Assembly: GCF_001185345.1 (NCBI RefSeq)
Contig: NZ_KQ236746.1
Span: 23,553 to 87,552, forward strand
DNA: 64,000 nucleotides
DNA from: Dorea sp. D27
GTDB taxonomy: Bacteria; Bacillota; Clostridia; Lachnospirales; Lachnospiraceae
Reading direction: 5' to 3'
Positions within the stretch are counted from its first letter, which is position 1. Every line of letters starts with the position of its first letter. Positions 17,329-25,349 of the stretch are shown here, piece by piece. Under the pieces are notes generated by a model, which saw nothing but the letters and a program-made list of their open reading frames with translations, made no database searches and was not told the DNA's origin. The translations under genes were made by a program, and so were the position numbers.

Positions 17329-18450
17329 TCATGCTCCCTTCTTGTCATTTTCCGATAAGTTACGGATATCTTTGCGTTTTACTACTGTTTTATAAAAGCC
17401 CACCGCCATAATAACGAGGCCGAGATAGCCAAGCAGTGGATAGACGGTGCCGACAAGCTTGCTGAAAGGTACGAGGCCTGCCGCGAATGCAATGCATCCG
17501 GCCGCAAGGGTCAACACTTTGAACTTGGCCGTGCCGTCTTCCGCGAACCGTACGGAGAAGCCGTACAGGATGGGAACGGAAGTCGTATAGACGGCAAACA
17601 GAAGGATGAATGCAAAGATGCCTCCGATGAGAGGGCTCATCTGCCGGGCCACTTCCAGGAAGGGGACCTCCATGGCAGACACGTCCACGATACGCGACAG
17701 CGTGGCAAGCACCATAAATAGGATTGCGATGCCGAGAAGCGAGCCACCGAGTATCCCTGATCTGCGTATTACCTTTTCGTCTTTTTCACTGTTGCCGATA
17801 GAGGCGAGTGCGGGCACTGCAGGCAGTACACAGTAGGAGATGTAGATAAATACAGATGTCCACCAGAAAGGCGTGGCTTTTGCAATCTCCAGATTGTGTA
17901 TCTGCGTGCCGGCTTCTGCAATCCCTCCAAAGTTTGCGCCAATCGTACCGATAGATATGGCGAGGGTGGCGATTACGATGAGAGGGGAGAGGAAGCCGAG
18001 TGCATTGAGCGATGAATTGAAGCCCAGGATGACGGTCCCCACCGTCAGGACGGCGATGATGACCCGCCCTACCATCAGGTTGACTCCAAAGTACTGGTTC
18101 AGCGACGCTCCTCCTCCGGCTATCATGATAGACAATACGCCGAACAGAAAGAATACGAGTATCCAGTCGAATACGGCTCCTATTTTAGGGCCGCACAAGT
18201 ATGTAAATACTTCTTTGTGTGAATTCGTGTGCAGCTTATGACCAAGTTCCATAAACATCGTTCCATACCAGGCAAATAAGACGATAGCGATTAACGTGCC
18301 GATGATGCCCGCGTATCCGTAACTTACGAAGAACTGCAGCGTCTCCTGGCCGCTTGCGTAACCTGCTCCTATGATGGCGCCGACATACATGCCGGCATAG
18401 CGGATGCAGTTGATGATCCATTTGCTTGAATTGTGCTGTTTGCTTCCCAT
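17329..18450 (-). CDS. YkvI-type APC-superfamily membrane transporter
   Basis: 373 residues, about ten membrane segments with the LeuT-like first helix break AIIGAGYASGQE. It resembles the YkvI/branched-chain-transporter-like group of the APC superfamily. First gene of the ortAB operon, so its substrate is probably an amino acid whose breakdown reaches 2-amino-4-ketopentanoate, or that ketoacid itself (inference). ATG 18450 is preceded by GGAGGGAAGC. Confidence 0.78.
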   Translation of the reverse strand: MGSKQHNSSKWIINCIRYAGMYVGAIIGAGYASGQETLQFFVSYGYAGIIGTLIAIVLFAWYGTMFMELGHKLHTNSHKEVFTYLCGPKIGAVFDWILVFFLFGVLSIMIAGGGASLNQYFGVNLMVGRVIIAVLTVGTVILGFNSSLNALGFLSPLIVIATLAISIGTIGANFGGIAEAGTQIHNLEIAKATPFWWTSVFIYISYCVLPAVPALASIGNSEKDEKVIRRSGILGGSLLGIAILFMVLATLSRIVDVSAMEVPFLEVARQMSPLIGGIFAFILLFAVYTTSVPILYGFSVRFAEDGTAKFKVLTLAAGCIAFAAGLVPFSKLVGTVYPLLGYLGLVIMAVGFYKTVVKRKDIRNLSENDKKGA

Positions 18451-18487
18451 AGCTTCCCTCCTCTGTAAGACATTTGCATAGTCGCGG

Positions 18488-18501
18488 TCAAAACGTTTTG
18501 A
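18488..18501. promoter_or_regulatory. Palindromic operator in the transporter-ortAB promoter
   Basis: Perfect 14-bp palindrome TCAAAACGTTTTGA located about 10 bases downstream of the -10 box, where a bound repressor would block initiation. Confidence 0.55.
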
Positions 18502-18511
18502 ATGATATAAG

Positions 18512-18539
18512 AGTATATGATTCGGTCGAAAGGTGTCAA
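18512..18539 (-). promoter_or_regulatory. Promoter of the transporter-ortAB operon
   Basis: Reading the minus strand: TTGACA (18539-18534), 16-base spacer, TATACT (18517-18512). The rest of the 323-base divergent gap (18451-18773) is AT-rich; I see no further gene in it. Confidence 0.65.
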
Positions 18540-18773
18540 AATTTAGCCGGGATGCTGCGGGTTAAGTGATAATTGCACGGCCACAGACGCTGAAATGCCT
18601 TAAGAACGATAATTTGGGATTTATAAAAAAGCAGTTTTGCCAGACAATTCGTTGGGAAAGGGTGTAAAATAATGTTAATTTATTAATTAATGAAGAATAT
18701 TGTGACTGGAAGCCTGCAATGTGGTACTATTATGACATTATAAGGCGATTCAGGAAAGGAGGAAGCAGGTACA

Positions 18774-19475
18774 ATGAATAAGAGCGAACTAGACAAAATG
18801 CTGGCTGAAAATCCATTTTTAGTATTGAGTGATGTGATATACCAGTCGCTCTATAATGATATAATCCAGTTAAGGATGTCCCCGGATTCCCGGCTGAACG
18901 AAAGCAAGATAGCAGAGGAGCTTGGCATCAGCCGGAGCCCTGTAAAAAGCGCACTGTCAAGGCTGGAAAAAGATGGTCTCGTATATAAGAAGAGCGGGAA
19001 GATAATGGCAGTGTCATGGATGACGAAAGAGGATGGCTATAATCTGTACGAGGCGCGCAGCGCACTGGAAGGCTTTGCGGCCTCCCTTGCTGTCATCAGA
19101 ATCACTTCAAATCAGATGGAGGAGCTGGAACTCCTGACAAAGCAGTACATAGCGGTATGCAATGGAAGCAACAAAGACCTGAACGCTAATGACTATGCGG
19201 AAATCGACCACAAGTTCCACTCGCTGATCGTCACGGCTTCCTGCAACCCATACATCCTGCGTATGTACAAGAGCCTGGAAGGCTATCTTCTTCACTACAG
19301 GTACTGCCTGTATTACTCCCTCGGCCCGGAGAAGCTTCAACGTATCCTGTTCCATGCAGGGAAGCGACATCAGGCCATCTTTAATGCCTTCAAGATGGGC
19401 TTTACCGATATCGTCAGACATGAAGTAGAAGAAGATGTCCACAGCATGCTGAATGCCTTCAACCAGTGGGAATGA
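18774..19475 (+). CDS. FadR/FCD-type GntR family regulator
   Basis: 233 residues. An N-terminal GntR winged helix (LNESKIAEELGISRSPVKSALSRLEKDGLVYK, shown here only in part as the recognition region around residue 45) is followed by an all-helical FCD ligand domain with DHKFHSLIV near residue 145. FCD regulators bind small organic or amino acids. It is transcribed divergently from the transporter-ortAB operon and is the likely regulator. Ribosome site GGAGGAAGCAGG precedes ATG 18774. Confidence 0.82.
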   Translation: MNKSELDKMLAENPFLVLSDVIYQSLYNDIIQLRMSPDSRLNESKIAEELGISRSPVKSALSRLEKDGLVYKKSGKIMAVSWMTKEDGYNLYEARSALEGFAASLAVIRITSNQMEELELLTKQYIAVCNGSNKDLNANDYAEIDHKFHSLIVTASCNPYILRMYKSLEGYLLHYRYCLYYSLGPEKLQRILFHAGKRHQAIFNAFKMGFTDIVRHEVEEDVHSMLNAFNQWE

Positions 19476-19572
19476 GGAATGAGGAGGAACGAAGGGGTCA
19501 GACCCCTATGCAAATTCTTCAAATAGTCTGACAAAAGGAATTGGCAGGAGGCACACTGACAAAGGAGAGCAG

Positions 19573-20112
19573 ATGGATTATAAAGTAAATAATATTCCTG
19601 TGACAATTGAATACCGCAGTGTTAAGAATATCAACCTCTATATAAAGCCGCCGGACGGCCGGATACTGGTTACGGCTCCAAAGCGGGTATCTAAGAAAAA
19701 GGTGATGGAATTTATTGATTCAAAGGCGGGCTGGATAGAGCAGGCCCGCAGCAGGATGCTAAAAGCGCAGGAGAGGGCTGATAAGCTGACCGGGGTGACT
19801 AAGGAGCAGCTTGGAATGATGAGGAGGAATGTGGAAAAATATGTGGACAGATGGGAGCCGGTGATGGGTGTACATGCGTCCGCATGGACGCTGAGAGATA
19901 TGAAGACGAGATGGGGAAGCTGCAGCGTGGTCAGCGGGCGTATCCGTCTGAACAAGCGTCTTGCGCTCTATCCGGAAGAATGCCTGGAATACGTCATAGT
20001 ACACGAACTGTGCCATCTCCTCGAACCCAGCCATAATGAAAGATTCAAAACGCTCATGGGAAGCTTCCTGCCAGATTGGAAAGAACGGAAGAAACGCCTG
20101 GGGACAGGTTAA
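19573..20112 (+). CDS. YgjP/SprT-like zinc metallohydrolase
   Basis: 179 residues of the YgjP (DUF45, M48-like) family. It has the family WGSCS motif near residue 116 and the zinc motif HELCHLLEPSHNERF near residue 143. Relatives are called metal-dependent hydrolases and the exact substrate is unsettled. Ribosome site AAAGGAGAGCAG precedes ATG 19573. Its last codons lie inside the left arm of a long palindrome. A small copy of GGGGTCAGACCCC occurs upstream at about 19494-19506. Confidence 0.8.
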   Translation: MDYKVNNIPVTIEYRSVKNINLYIKPPDGRILVTAPKRVSKKKVMEFIDSKAGWIEQARSRMLKAQERADKLTGVTKEQLGMMRRNVEKYVDRWEPVMGVHASAWTLRDMKTRWGSCSVVSGRIRLNKRLALYPEECLEYVIVHELCHLLEPSHNERFKTLMGSFLPDWKERKKRLGTG

Positions 20113-20176
20113 AGGGCGGCTGGGGACGGGGGAAATCTAGATTTCCCCGTCCCCAGCCGCCCTTTAACCTGTCCCC
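20100..20176. repeat. 77-bp GGGGACGGGG-type palindrome between convergent genes
   Basis: Arms from GGGGACAGG (20100-20108) to CCTGTCCCC (20168-20176), with a core GGGGACGGGGGAAATCT / AGATTTCCCCGTCCCC and one base of asymmetry (5 G against 4 C). It includes the stop codon of the YgjP-like gene and ends one base before the stop of the MFS gene. It can act as a bidirectional terminator. It shares its core with elements at 22997 and 35000. Confidence 0.85.
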
Positions 20177-21349
20177 CTAGCTCTTGTGCTTCATGAGAAA
20201 GATTCCGGTCAGAGCCAGGAGCAGTCCGCTTCCAGTCATAATCCACCGGATGTCAATCCAGTCTGCCATCGGGCCGAATATGAGCATACCTGCAGGCATT
20301 ACCGCTGCAGAAATAATCTGGAAGACAGAGAAGACTCTGCCGAGCCTCTGTTCTTCAACCTGCTCCTGGAGCATAACTGTGGAGGCGGTTGCCAATGACG
20401 GCATGAACGTGCCGGATAGGAACATGACAGCCAGATACATCCAGAAATACGGGCTGACTCCTAGCAGGGCGAAGGTGATTCCAAACCCGATATAGGATAC
20501 GGCGATTACAAGCCACTTGTTTTTGAAGCTGCCTTTCCATGATACATAGACGCCACCGGCGAGCGAGCCGGCCGTCCATATAATTTCGTTGGCGGAGAGC
20601 CGCCATACTTCGCTGCCGAAGATTCGTTCCACCATCAGCGGGGACAAGAAAGCCGCAGGTGTGATGAGAAAGAACGCGATTCCATAAAATACAAGAATGC
20701 GGGAGACGACAGGATGGCCTGTCGTGTAGGCGATGCCTTCTTTCAAGTCATGCCACATGGACAGGACTCCTTCGGACTCCGGTTTTCTGACCTTTAAAAA
20801 TGCCATGACGCAGATTGCCATAGCGGCGGTGATAACGTCCGCCATCATCGCCCATACGATACCTGCGGCTCCAAGCAGCGCGCCGCCTACCGCAGGAGAT
20901 ACCATCATGAGCAGGGAACTGCACGTCTGGTTTATCCCATTGATTCTCGTCAGCTTTTCCATCGGTACGATCTGAGGCAGAAGGGCTCCCACGGCAGGCG
21001 TCTGAACACCGGCTCCCACAGAACGGATGGCAGAGACGACCATCAGCATGGAGAGAGAGGCTTTTCCCTCGAAGAACATGATGACAAGACCAAGGGTTGC
21101 TAAAGCGATAAAGCCATCTGCACACATAATGAGATATTTGCGGTTATAGCGGTCTGCCCAGACACCGGCGAACAATGATATGAGCAGCTGCGGCAGCAGG
21201 CTGCACAGGATAGACGCTGTCATCCAGACACCAGAGGAGGTTTCCAGCGTAATATACCAGGTAATTGCATAGCTTACGATAGAGGAGCCGAATAAGCTGA
21301 TATTCTGGCTCACAAGAAACAGTATACTTTTTTTCTTCCAGTCTTTCAT
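20177..21349 (-). CDS. MFS efflux transporter (MFS_3 / macrolide-efflux-like)
   Basis: 390 residues, 12 hydrophobic segments. The MFS signature between helices 2 and 3 reads GVWADRYNRKYLI. It resembles drug exporters of the MFS_3 group (EntS, Mef-type), which expel antibiotics or siderophores across the inner membrane. Its long leader carries a 7-codon peptide with an optimal ribosome site, which suggests induction by a translation inhibitor (inference). ATG 21349 has GAGG upstream. The substrate cannot be told from sequence. Confidence 0.82.
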   Translation of the reverse strand: MKDWKKKSILFLVSQNISLFGSSIVSYAITWYITLETSSGVWMTASILCSLLPQLLISLFAGVWADRYNRKYLIMCADGFIALATLGLVIMFFEGKASLSMLMVVSAIRSVGAGVQTPAVGALLPQIVPMEKLTRINGINQTCSSLLMMVSPAVGGALLGAAGIVWAMMADVITAAMAICVMAFLKVRKPESEGVLSMWHDLKEGIAYTTGHPVVSRILVFYGIAFFLITPAAFLSPLMVERIFGSEVWRLSANEIIWTAGSLAGGVYVSWKGSFKNKWLVIAVSYIGFGITFALLGVSPYFWMYLAVMFLSGTFMPSLATASTVMLQEQVEEQRLGRVFSVFQIISAAVMPAGMLIFGPMADWIDIRWIMTGSGLLLALTGIFLMKHKS

Positions 21350-21538
21350 ATAAACCTCATTTCATAAAATAAAAACAGACAAATGCACTTGAAAGGACTT
21401 TTGCCTGCTGCTTTTCGATATAAATGGGTACGTGAAAACAGACTTCCCGCTACATAAAGGGGGACTCTGTTCCATCTCCATTCCTACAAAATAAGCACAA
21501 GAAAAAATCCCATCAGGGAACTGCATTTTCTCAATAAC

Positions 21539-21562
21539 TTATCGTATCTGAATGGAAAACAT
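21539..21562 (-). CDS. Seven-residue leader peptide upstream of the MFS gene
   Basis: ATG to TAA encodes MFSIQIR. An optimal AGGAGGT lies 8 bases before the ATG, far stronger than the site of the pump gene itself. About 190 bases of leader follow, including TCCC/GGGA next to T6. This layout resembles the leader-peptide attenuators of ribosome-targeting-antibiotic resistance genes. Function is inferred. Confidence 0.55.
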   Translation of the reverse strand: MFSIQIR

Positions 21563-21595
21563 GAACGTACCTCCTAGTCTTATGAATTGTCTATT

Positions 21596-21625
21596 AAAAT
21601 AGCACAGATGCAAGTGGTTTGTCAA
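21596..21625 (-). promoter_or_regulatory. Promoter of the leader peptide and MFS gene
   Basis: Minus strand: TTGACA (21625-21620), 18-base spacer, TATTTT (21601-21596). It places the start about 25-30 bases before the leader peptide. Confidence 0.65.
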
Positions 21626-21641
21626 CACAATACTGCATATT

Positions 21642-21674
21642 AAAAGGACCAGGAAATAGTTCGAGGTCCTTTTT
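21642..21674. terminator. Hairpin terminator between divergent units
   Basis: AAAAGGACC (21642-21650) pairs with GGTCCTTTT (21665-21673), with T-runs for the plus strand and A-runs giving T for the minus strand. Confidence 0.6.
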
Positions 21675-21730
21675 ATTGAATAATCTAGAGATTGGATTAG
21701 GAATTACAAAATCGGGGTCATATAAATATT

Positions 21731-21747
21731 TTGTATCCTAGATACAA
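21731..21747. promoter_or_regulatory. 17-bp inverted repeat, candidate operator
   Basis: TTGTATC-cta-GATACAA, perfect arms, in the AT-rich region between the MFS leader and the PucR-type regulator gene. Confidence 0.4.
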
Positions 21748-21805
21748 TATATCATGTAATATATTCTTTGAAAATAGTCTTGGAATACATAAAATCTATA
21801 AAGGA

Positions 21806-21834
21806 TTGTGCTTGGAGCACAAAAGAAGTATAAT
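21806..21834 (+). promoter_or_regulatory. Promoter of the PucR-type regulator gene, with an inverted repeat over its -35 box
   Basis: TTGTGC (21806-21811), 17-base spacer, TATAAT (21829-21834). The -35 is half of the inverted repeat TTGTGC-ttgga-GCACAA (21806-21822), a plausible autoregulatory operator. Confidence 0.55.
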
Positions 21835-21864
21835 TGTATTAGTATATGAACAGGAGAATGAAAT

Positions 21865-22998
21865 ATGGCAGTAGAATTAGAAGATTTGTATGCTGAAATC
21901 AAGCCCCAGTATGATATAAAACTGCATACCAATGGCTGCTTTCGGAGGATGATAGACTGGATTCATATGGTAGAAGAGGCCAGTTTCGTATCCCTGCTTC
22001 ACGGAGATGAACTTGTGTTTAATTCGGGGCTCCATTATACATCCGAAGAGTGGCTCGTAAATTTTATAAAAGAACTGGATAAGGTGCATGCGGGCGGGCT
22101 GATTATTGCACTGGAGGAAGGGCATATGTTTGCAAGCGAGACGGTGGATTACTGCAACAGTATACGGTTTCCACTTTTCTCCGCTACTATGACGTCGCCA
22201 TTTATCGATATCATGCGTATGTTTTCTGCAATTCTGCTGCGAAATGAGCAGAGAGATACCAATTTGATTGCGGCACTTAAAAACGCAGTTTTTTACCCGG
22301 AGAATGAGGAATTATATACAAACCATCTAGAACGGAACGGATTTTTTAGAAATATGAGTTACCTCGTAGTAATGCTGAGCTGCCACACTTATGATACGGA
22401 AAATGGAAATGAGAGGCTTGAAGGACTTCATAAGTCGCTGAACCACGAAATAAAGAGTGGTATCGTCTACGAAGAAAAAGGGCTTCTGGTTATACTGCTG
22501 GCCGGATATGAGCAGAAAATGGTAAGGGAGAAGATGCAGGCGCTCTGCCGGAAAGATGGCAATATTTACATCGGGATTGGTTCTCAAGAGAACGATATGC
22601 GGCATATATACAAATCTTACCACAATGCAAACACCGCCTATCAGCTGACAAAGACGGCAATTAACAAAAACTTCTTAGTATACGAGGAACTGGGAGCATA
22701 TAAACTGCTTGCAGATGTAAAAGAAAAAGAAATATATCCTGCATTCGTGCAAGAGACGCTAGGGGCATTGCTTGCATACGACCGGGATAACAAGACGGAG
22801 TACACGGAGGTGCTGAAAGCATTTTTTGAAAATGAATGCAGCATCCTGAATACATCCAAGGCATTATACTGCCATAAGAATACAATGGCTTACAAGATAA
22901 ATAAAGTAAAAGACCTGCTTGGCTATGACATACTCAGCAACGAAAACAGGATGCGAATAATGATAGCATTCTACATCATGAAAATGCAGGAAAACTAG
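21865..22998 (+). CDS. PucR/CdaR-type helix-turn-helix regulator
   Basis: 377 residues. An N-terminal purine-catabolism-type sensory region (~1-120), a GGDEF-like middle without catalytic motif, and a C-terminal HTH_30 domain (NECSILNTSKALYCHKNT region near residue 330). Such proteins activate genes for purine, sugar-acid or amino-acid use. No obvious catabolic operon adjoins it; the next gene encodes a LUD protein. Ribosome site CAGGAGAATG lies before ATG 21865. Confidence 0.72.
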   Translation: MAVELEDLYAEIKPQYDIKLHTNGCFRRMIDWIHMVEEASFVSLLHGDELVFNSGLHYTSEEWLVNFIKELDKVHAGGLIIALEEGHMFASETVDYCNSIRFPLFSATMTSPFIDIMRMFSAILLRNEQRDTNLIAALKNAVFYPENEELYTNHLERNGFFRNMSYLVVMLSCHTYDTENGNERLEGLHKSLNHEIKSGIVYEEKGLLVILLAGYEQKMVREKMQALCRKDGNIYIGIGSQENDMRHIYKSYHNANTAYQLTKTAINKNFLVYEELGAYKLLADVKEKEIYPAFVQETLGALLAYDRDNKTEYTEVLKAFFENECSILNTSKALYCHKNTMAYKINKVKDLLGYDILSNENRMRIMIAFYIMKMQEN

Positions 22999-23062
22999 GG
23001 GAAAGCGTGGCTGGGGACGGGGGAAATTTAAATTTCCCCCGTCCCCAGCCACGCTTTCCCCT
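22997..23062. repeat. 66-bp perfect GGGGACGGGG-type palindrome
   Basis: AGGGGAAAGCGTGGCT... to ...AGCCACGCTTTCCCCT, centred between 23029 and 23030, no mismatch. It begins within the stop codon of the regulator gene. The core GGGGACGGGGGAAATTT is shared with the elements at 20100 and 35000, but the outer 15 bases of each arm differ between copies. Confidence 0.9.
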
Positions 23063-23145
23063 GTCCCTTTTTGAAAATTCCCTGTCCCAAAAAAATGTGT
23101 TATAATATAGCAAGAACCGAATATAATAAAAAGGAGGGAACAGAT

Positions 23146-23784
23146 ATGGATATTAATCGTGTTAAAAGAAATAAGCTGCTGGGCGAGCGAATCATCAAAG
23201 GACTAGAATCACGCAGCATGGAAGGCTACTATGCAGAGACGAAGGAAGAGGCCCTCGCAAAGGCACTGGAACTGATTCCAGAAGGAAGCTCTGTCGGATG
23301 GGGAGGTTCCATGTCTATCAAGGAGATTGGTCTGAAGGATGCAGTCTGTACGGGTAATTATAAGGTGTTTAACCGCGATGTCTGTAAGAGTCCTGAAGAG
23401 AAGCGCCAGGTGGAGCTTGCTACATACGACTGTGATTTCTTTATCACAAGTACCAATGCGATTACGGAAGATGGTGTAATGGTTAATATAGACGGGAATG
23501 CGAACAGAGTTTCTGCTATTGCATACGGTCCAAAGAACGTGGTGATGATAGTCGGCATGAATAAGGCGGTCAAGAGTGTAGAAGATGCAATGTCACGGGC
23601 CAGAAATGAAGCAGCTCCAATCAATGCCGAAAGGTTTGAAATTGATACCCCATGCTGCAAAAACGGTATGTGCTTTGACTGCAAGTCTCCGGATACGATA
23701 TGCTGCCAGATTTTGATTACCAGATTTTCAAAAACACCGAATAGAATAAAAATTATCCTTGTAAATGAAGAATTAGGGTTTTAA
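23146..23784 (+). CDS. LUD-domain protein
   Basis: 212 residues of the LUD (lactate utilization, formerly DUF162) family. The NagB-like fold is suggested by GSSVGWGGSMSIKEIG near residue 50 and by ITSTNAITEDGVMVNIDGNANRVSAI near 110, given here only by position. A cysteine-rich tail (CCKNGMCFDCKSPDTICC) near residue 180 may bind a metal. I start at ATG 23146 with AAGGAGGG; an in-frame ATG at 23071 lies before the -10-like TATAAT at 23101. There is no lutA or lutB partner near it, so a role in lactate oxidation is not supported. Confidence 0.8.
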   Translation: MDINRVKRNKLLGERIIKGLESRSMEGYYAETKEEALAKALELIPEGSSVGWGGSMSIKEIGLKDAVCTGNYKVFNRDVCKSPEEKRQVELATYDCDFFITSTNAITEDGVMVNIDGNANRVSAIAYGPKNVVMIVGMNKAVKSVEDAMSRARNEAAPINAERFEIDTPCCKNGMCFDCKSPDTICCQILITRFSKTPNRIKIILVNEELGF

Positions 23785-23834
23785 ATTATTGACTATAAAA
23801 GGAGCATTTGTTATAATATACAAGTGCTCGATAT

Positions 23835-23905
23835 GGCGCCATAGCCAAGCGGTAAGGCAAAGGTCTGCAACACCTCTATCACCAGTTCGATTCTGGTTGG
23901 CGCCT
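23835..23905 (+). tRNA. tRNA-Cys (anticodon GCA)
   Basis: 71-base cloverleaf. Acceptor stem GGCGCCA / TGGCGCC, D-arm GCC...GGC, anticodon GCA in CTGCAAC, T-arm CCAGTTCGATTCTGG, and discriminator T as is normal for tRNA-Cys. CCA is not encoded. Confidence 0.95.
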
Positions 23906-23913
23906 TTTAAAAA

Positions 23914-23948
23914 AAGTCTGGGAATGTATAGTTCCCGAGGCTTTTTTT
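23914..23948 (+). terminator. Terminator after tRNA-Cys
   Basis: AAGTCTGGGAA pairs with TTCCCGAGGCTT around a 7-base loop, followed by seven T. From there to 24220 I see no gene, only AT-rich sequence. Confidence 0.8.
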
Positions 23949-24220
23949 GTTTTATAAGAATGATTAGTTCTTCACTAATCAATGTGCCGCACATTCTTGA
24001 ATTTCTATCAGATATCCATAGAGGATTGCTTCTGCCAAAGGGGTGGCTAAACCCTGACAGAACATGATTTCCATTCGTTTTTACCCCTATAATTACACAA
24101 ATGTACAGAAAATAAAAGTTTGTTAGAAAGAGTGTTATATTGTTATTCTTGAAAATAAACAATAAAAAATATAAATTAAAACAAAATAACAGATAATTAA
24201 TCGTTAATTAATTATTTATA

Positions 24221-24249
24221 TTGACAATAAAAATAAACGGTGATATTAT
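24221..24249 (+). promoter_or_regulatory. Promoter of the 2-hydroxyacid dehydrogenase/ABC/aldolase operon
   Basis: TTGACA (24221-24226), 17-base spacer, TATTAT (24244-24249). The upstream ATTAATCGTTAAT (around 24197-24209) is a near-palindrome that could bind the SorC-type regulator of this cluster. Confidence 0.7.
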
Positions 24250-24308
24250 TCGAATAAGAACAAATGTGTAATAAATGAACAAATGACAATTAATGAAGGA
24301 GGGAAGGC

Positions 24309-25304
24309 ATGAAAATTTTAGTTACCGCGACAATGGCACAGGAATGTCTGCAGCAGTTAGAGAAAGCGTTTGGTAGTGTCGCTTACAAACCGTGGACAGA
24401 CAATGAAGGAGGAGGAGGGTTTTCCGAGAAGGAGATTTTAGAGCTGCTTAAGAAATATCAGCCGGATATTTTAATTACGGAACTTGATAATGTTACGGAA
24501 CATGTAATCCGCACCTATGGGAACTTGAAGGTGATAGGAGACTGCAGAGCAAATCCAGTCAATATTGATATGAAAGCCTGTAATGAATTGAAGATTCCGG
24601 TTTTCTGCACACCGGCGAGAAATGCACAGGCAGTGGCTGAATTGCTGGTTGGGATGCTGATTAACTTTTACAGAAATATTCAGCCTTCCATTCAGTGGGT
24701 GGAGAACGGTAACTGGAGACAGGGCGGAGATGAGCCTTATGGTAAGTTCATGGGGAATGAGCTGTATGGCAAAAAAGTTGGTTTTGTCGGATTTGGTGCG
24801 GTAGGGCAAAAAACAGCCGGACTTCTGGAGGCCTTTGGCTGTCAGATTTTCTTTTGCGACCCATTTGTAGCATCAGTAAAAGAAAGTTACAGGAAAACAG
24901 ATATGGAAAACATATTCAGCAATAGCGATATTATTTCGGTACACCTTCCTGTTCTGAAAAGCACAATTCGTATAATTGGCGAGGAATTGCTGGAACGTAT
25001 GAAACCAACAGCAGTATTTGTCAATACCGCAAGAGCAGCAGTCGTAGATACGAAAGCTTTGGAGTCTATATTGAAAAGTGGGAAGATTAGAGGAGCAGTC
25101 CTGGATGTGCTGGATCATGAGCCGCCAACCGCGGAAGACCTAAAAATCGCAGACTTGCCAAATGTACTGCTGACGCCGCACATCTGTGGGGCGACATATG
25201 AAGTGATTGACCACCACTCCATAATTATGCTGGAGCGGCTGATGAAATGGAAAGAAGGTACAGACTGGAAAGGTGTTGTTTTCAATAAGCAGATGTTAAG
25301 CTGA
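24309..25304 (+). CDS. D-isomer-specific 2-hydroxyacid dehydrogenase
   Basis: 331 residues with the NAD motif GFVGFGAVGQKTAG near residue 158. The catalytic triad of the family is present: Arg in VNTARAAVVDT, Glu in LDHEPP and His in LTPHICGATYE. It would interconvert a 2-hydroxy acid and 2-keto acid. Being first in an operon with a sugar ABC importer, aldolase and kinase, it may oxidise a sugar acid or reduce an aldolase product; this is inference. The ribosome site GAAGGAGGGAAGGC is very strong. Confidence 0.82.
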   Translation: MKILVTATMAQECLQQLEKAFGSVAYKPWTDNEGGGGFSEKEILELLKKYQPDILITELDNVTEHVIRTYGNLKVIGDCRANPVNIDMKACNELKIPVFCTPARNAQAVAELLVGMLINFYRNIQPSIQWVENGNWRQGGDEPYGKFMGNELYGKKVGFVGFGAVGQKTAGLLEAFGCQIFFCDPFVASVKESYRKTDMENIFSNSDIISVHLPVLKSTIRIIGEELLERMKPTAVFVNTARAAVVDTKALESILKSGKIRGAVLDVLDHEPPTAEDLKIADLPNVLLTPHICGATYEVIDHHSIIMLERLMKWKEGTDWKGVVFNKQMLS

Positions 25305-25349
25305 AGGCTTGGATGTGACTTAAACAATAGAAAATCAGGAGGAGAAGAA

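Noticed and set aside
23835..24308. tRNA-Cys as an island insertion site for the following sugar operon
   Set aside because: No integrase gene and no repeat of the tRNA 3' end that I can find downstream.
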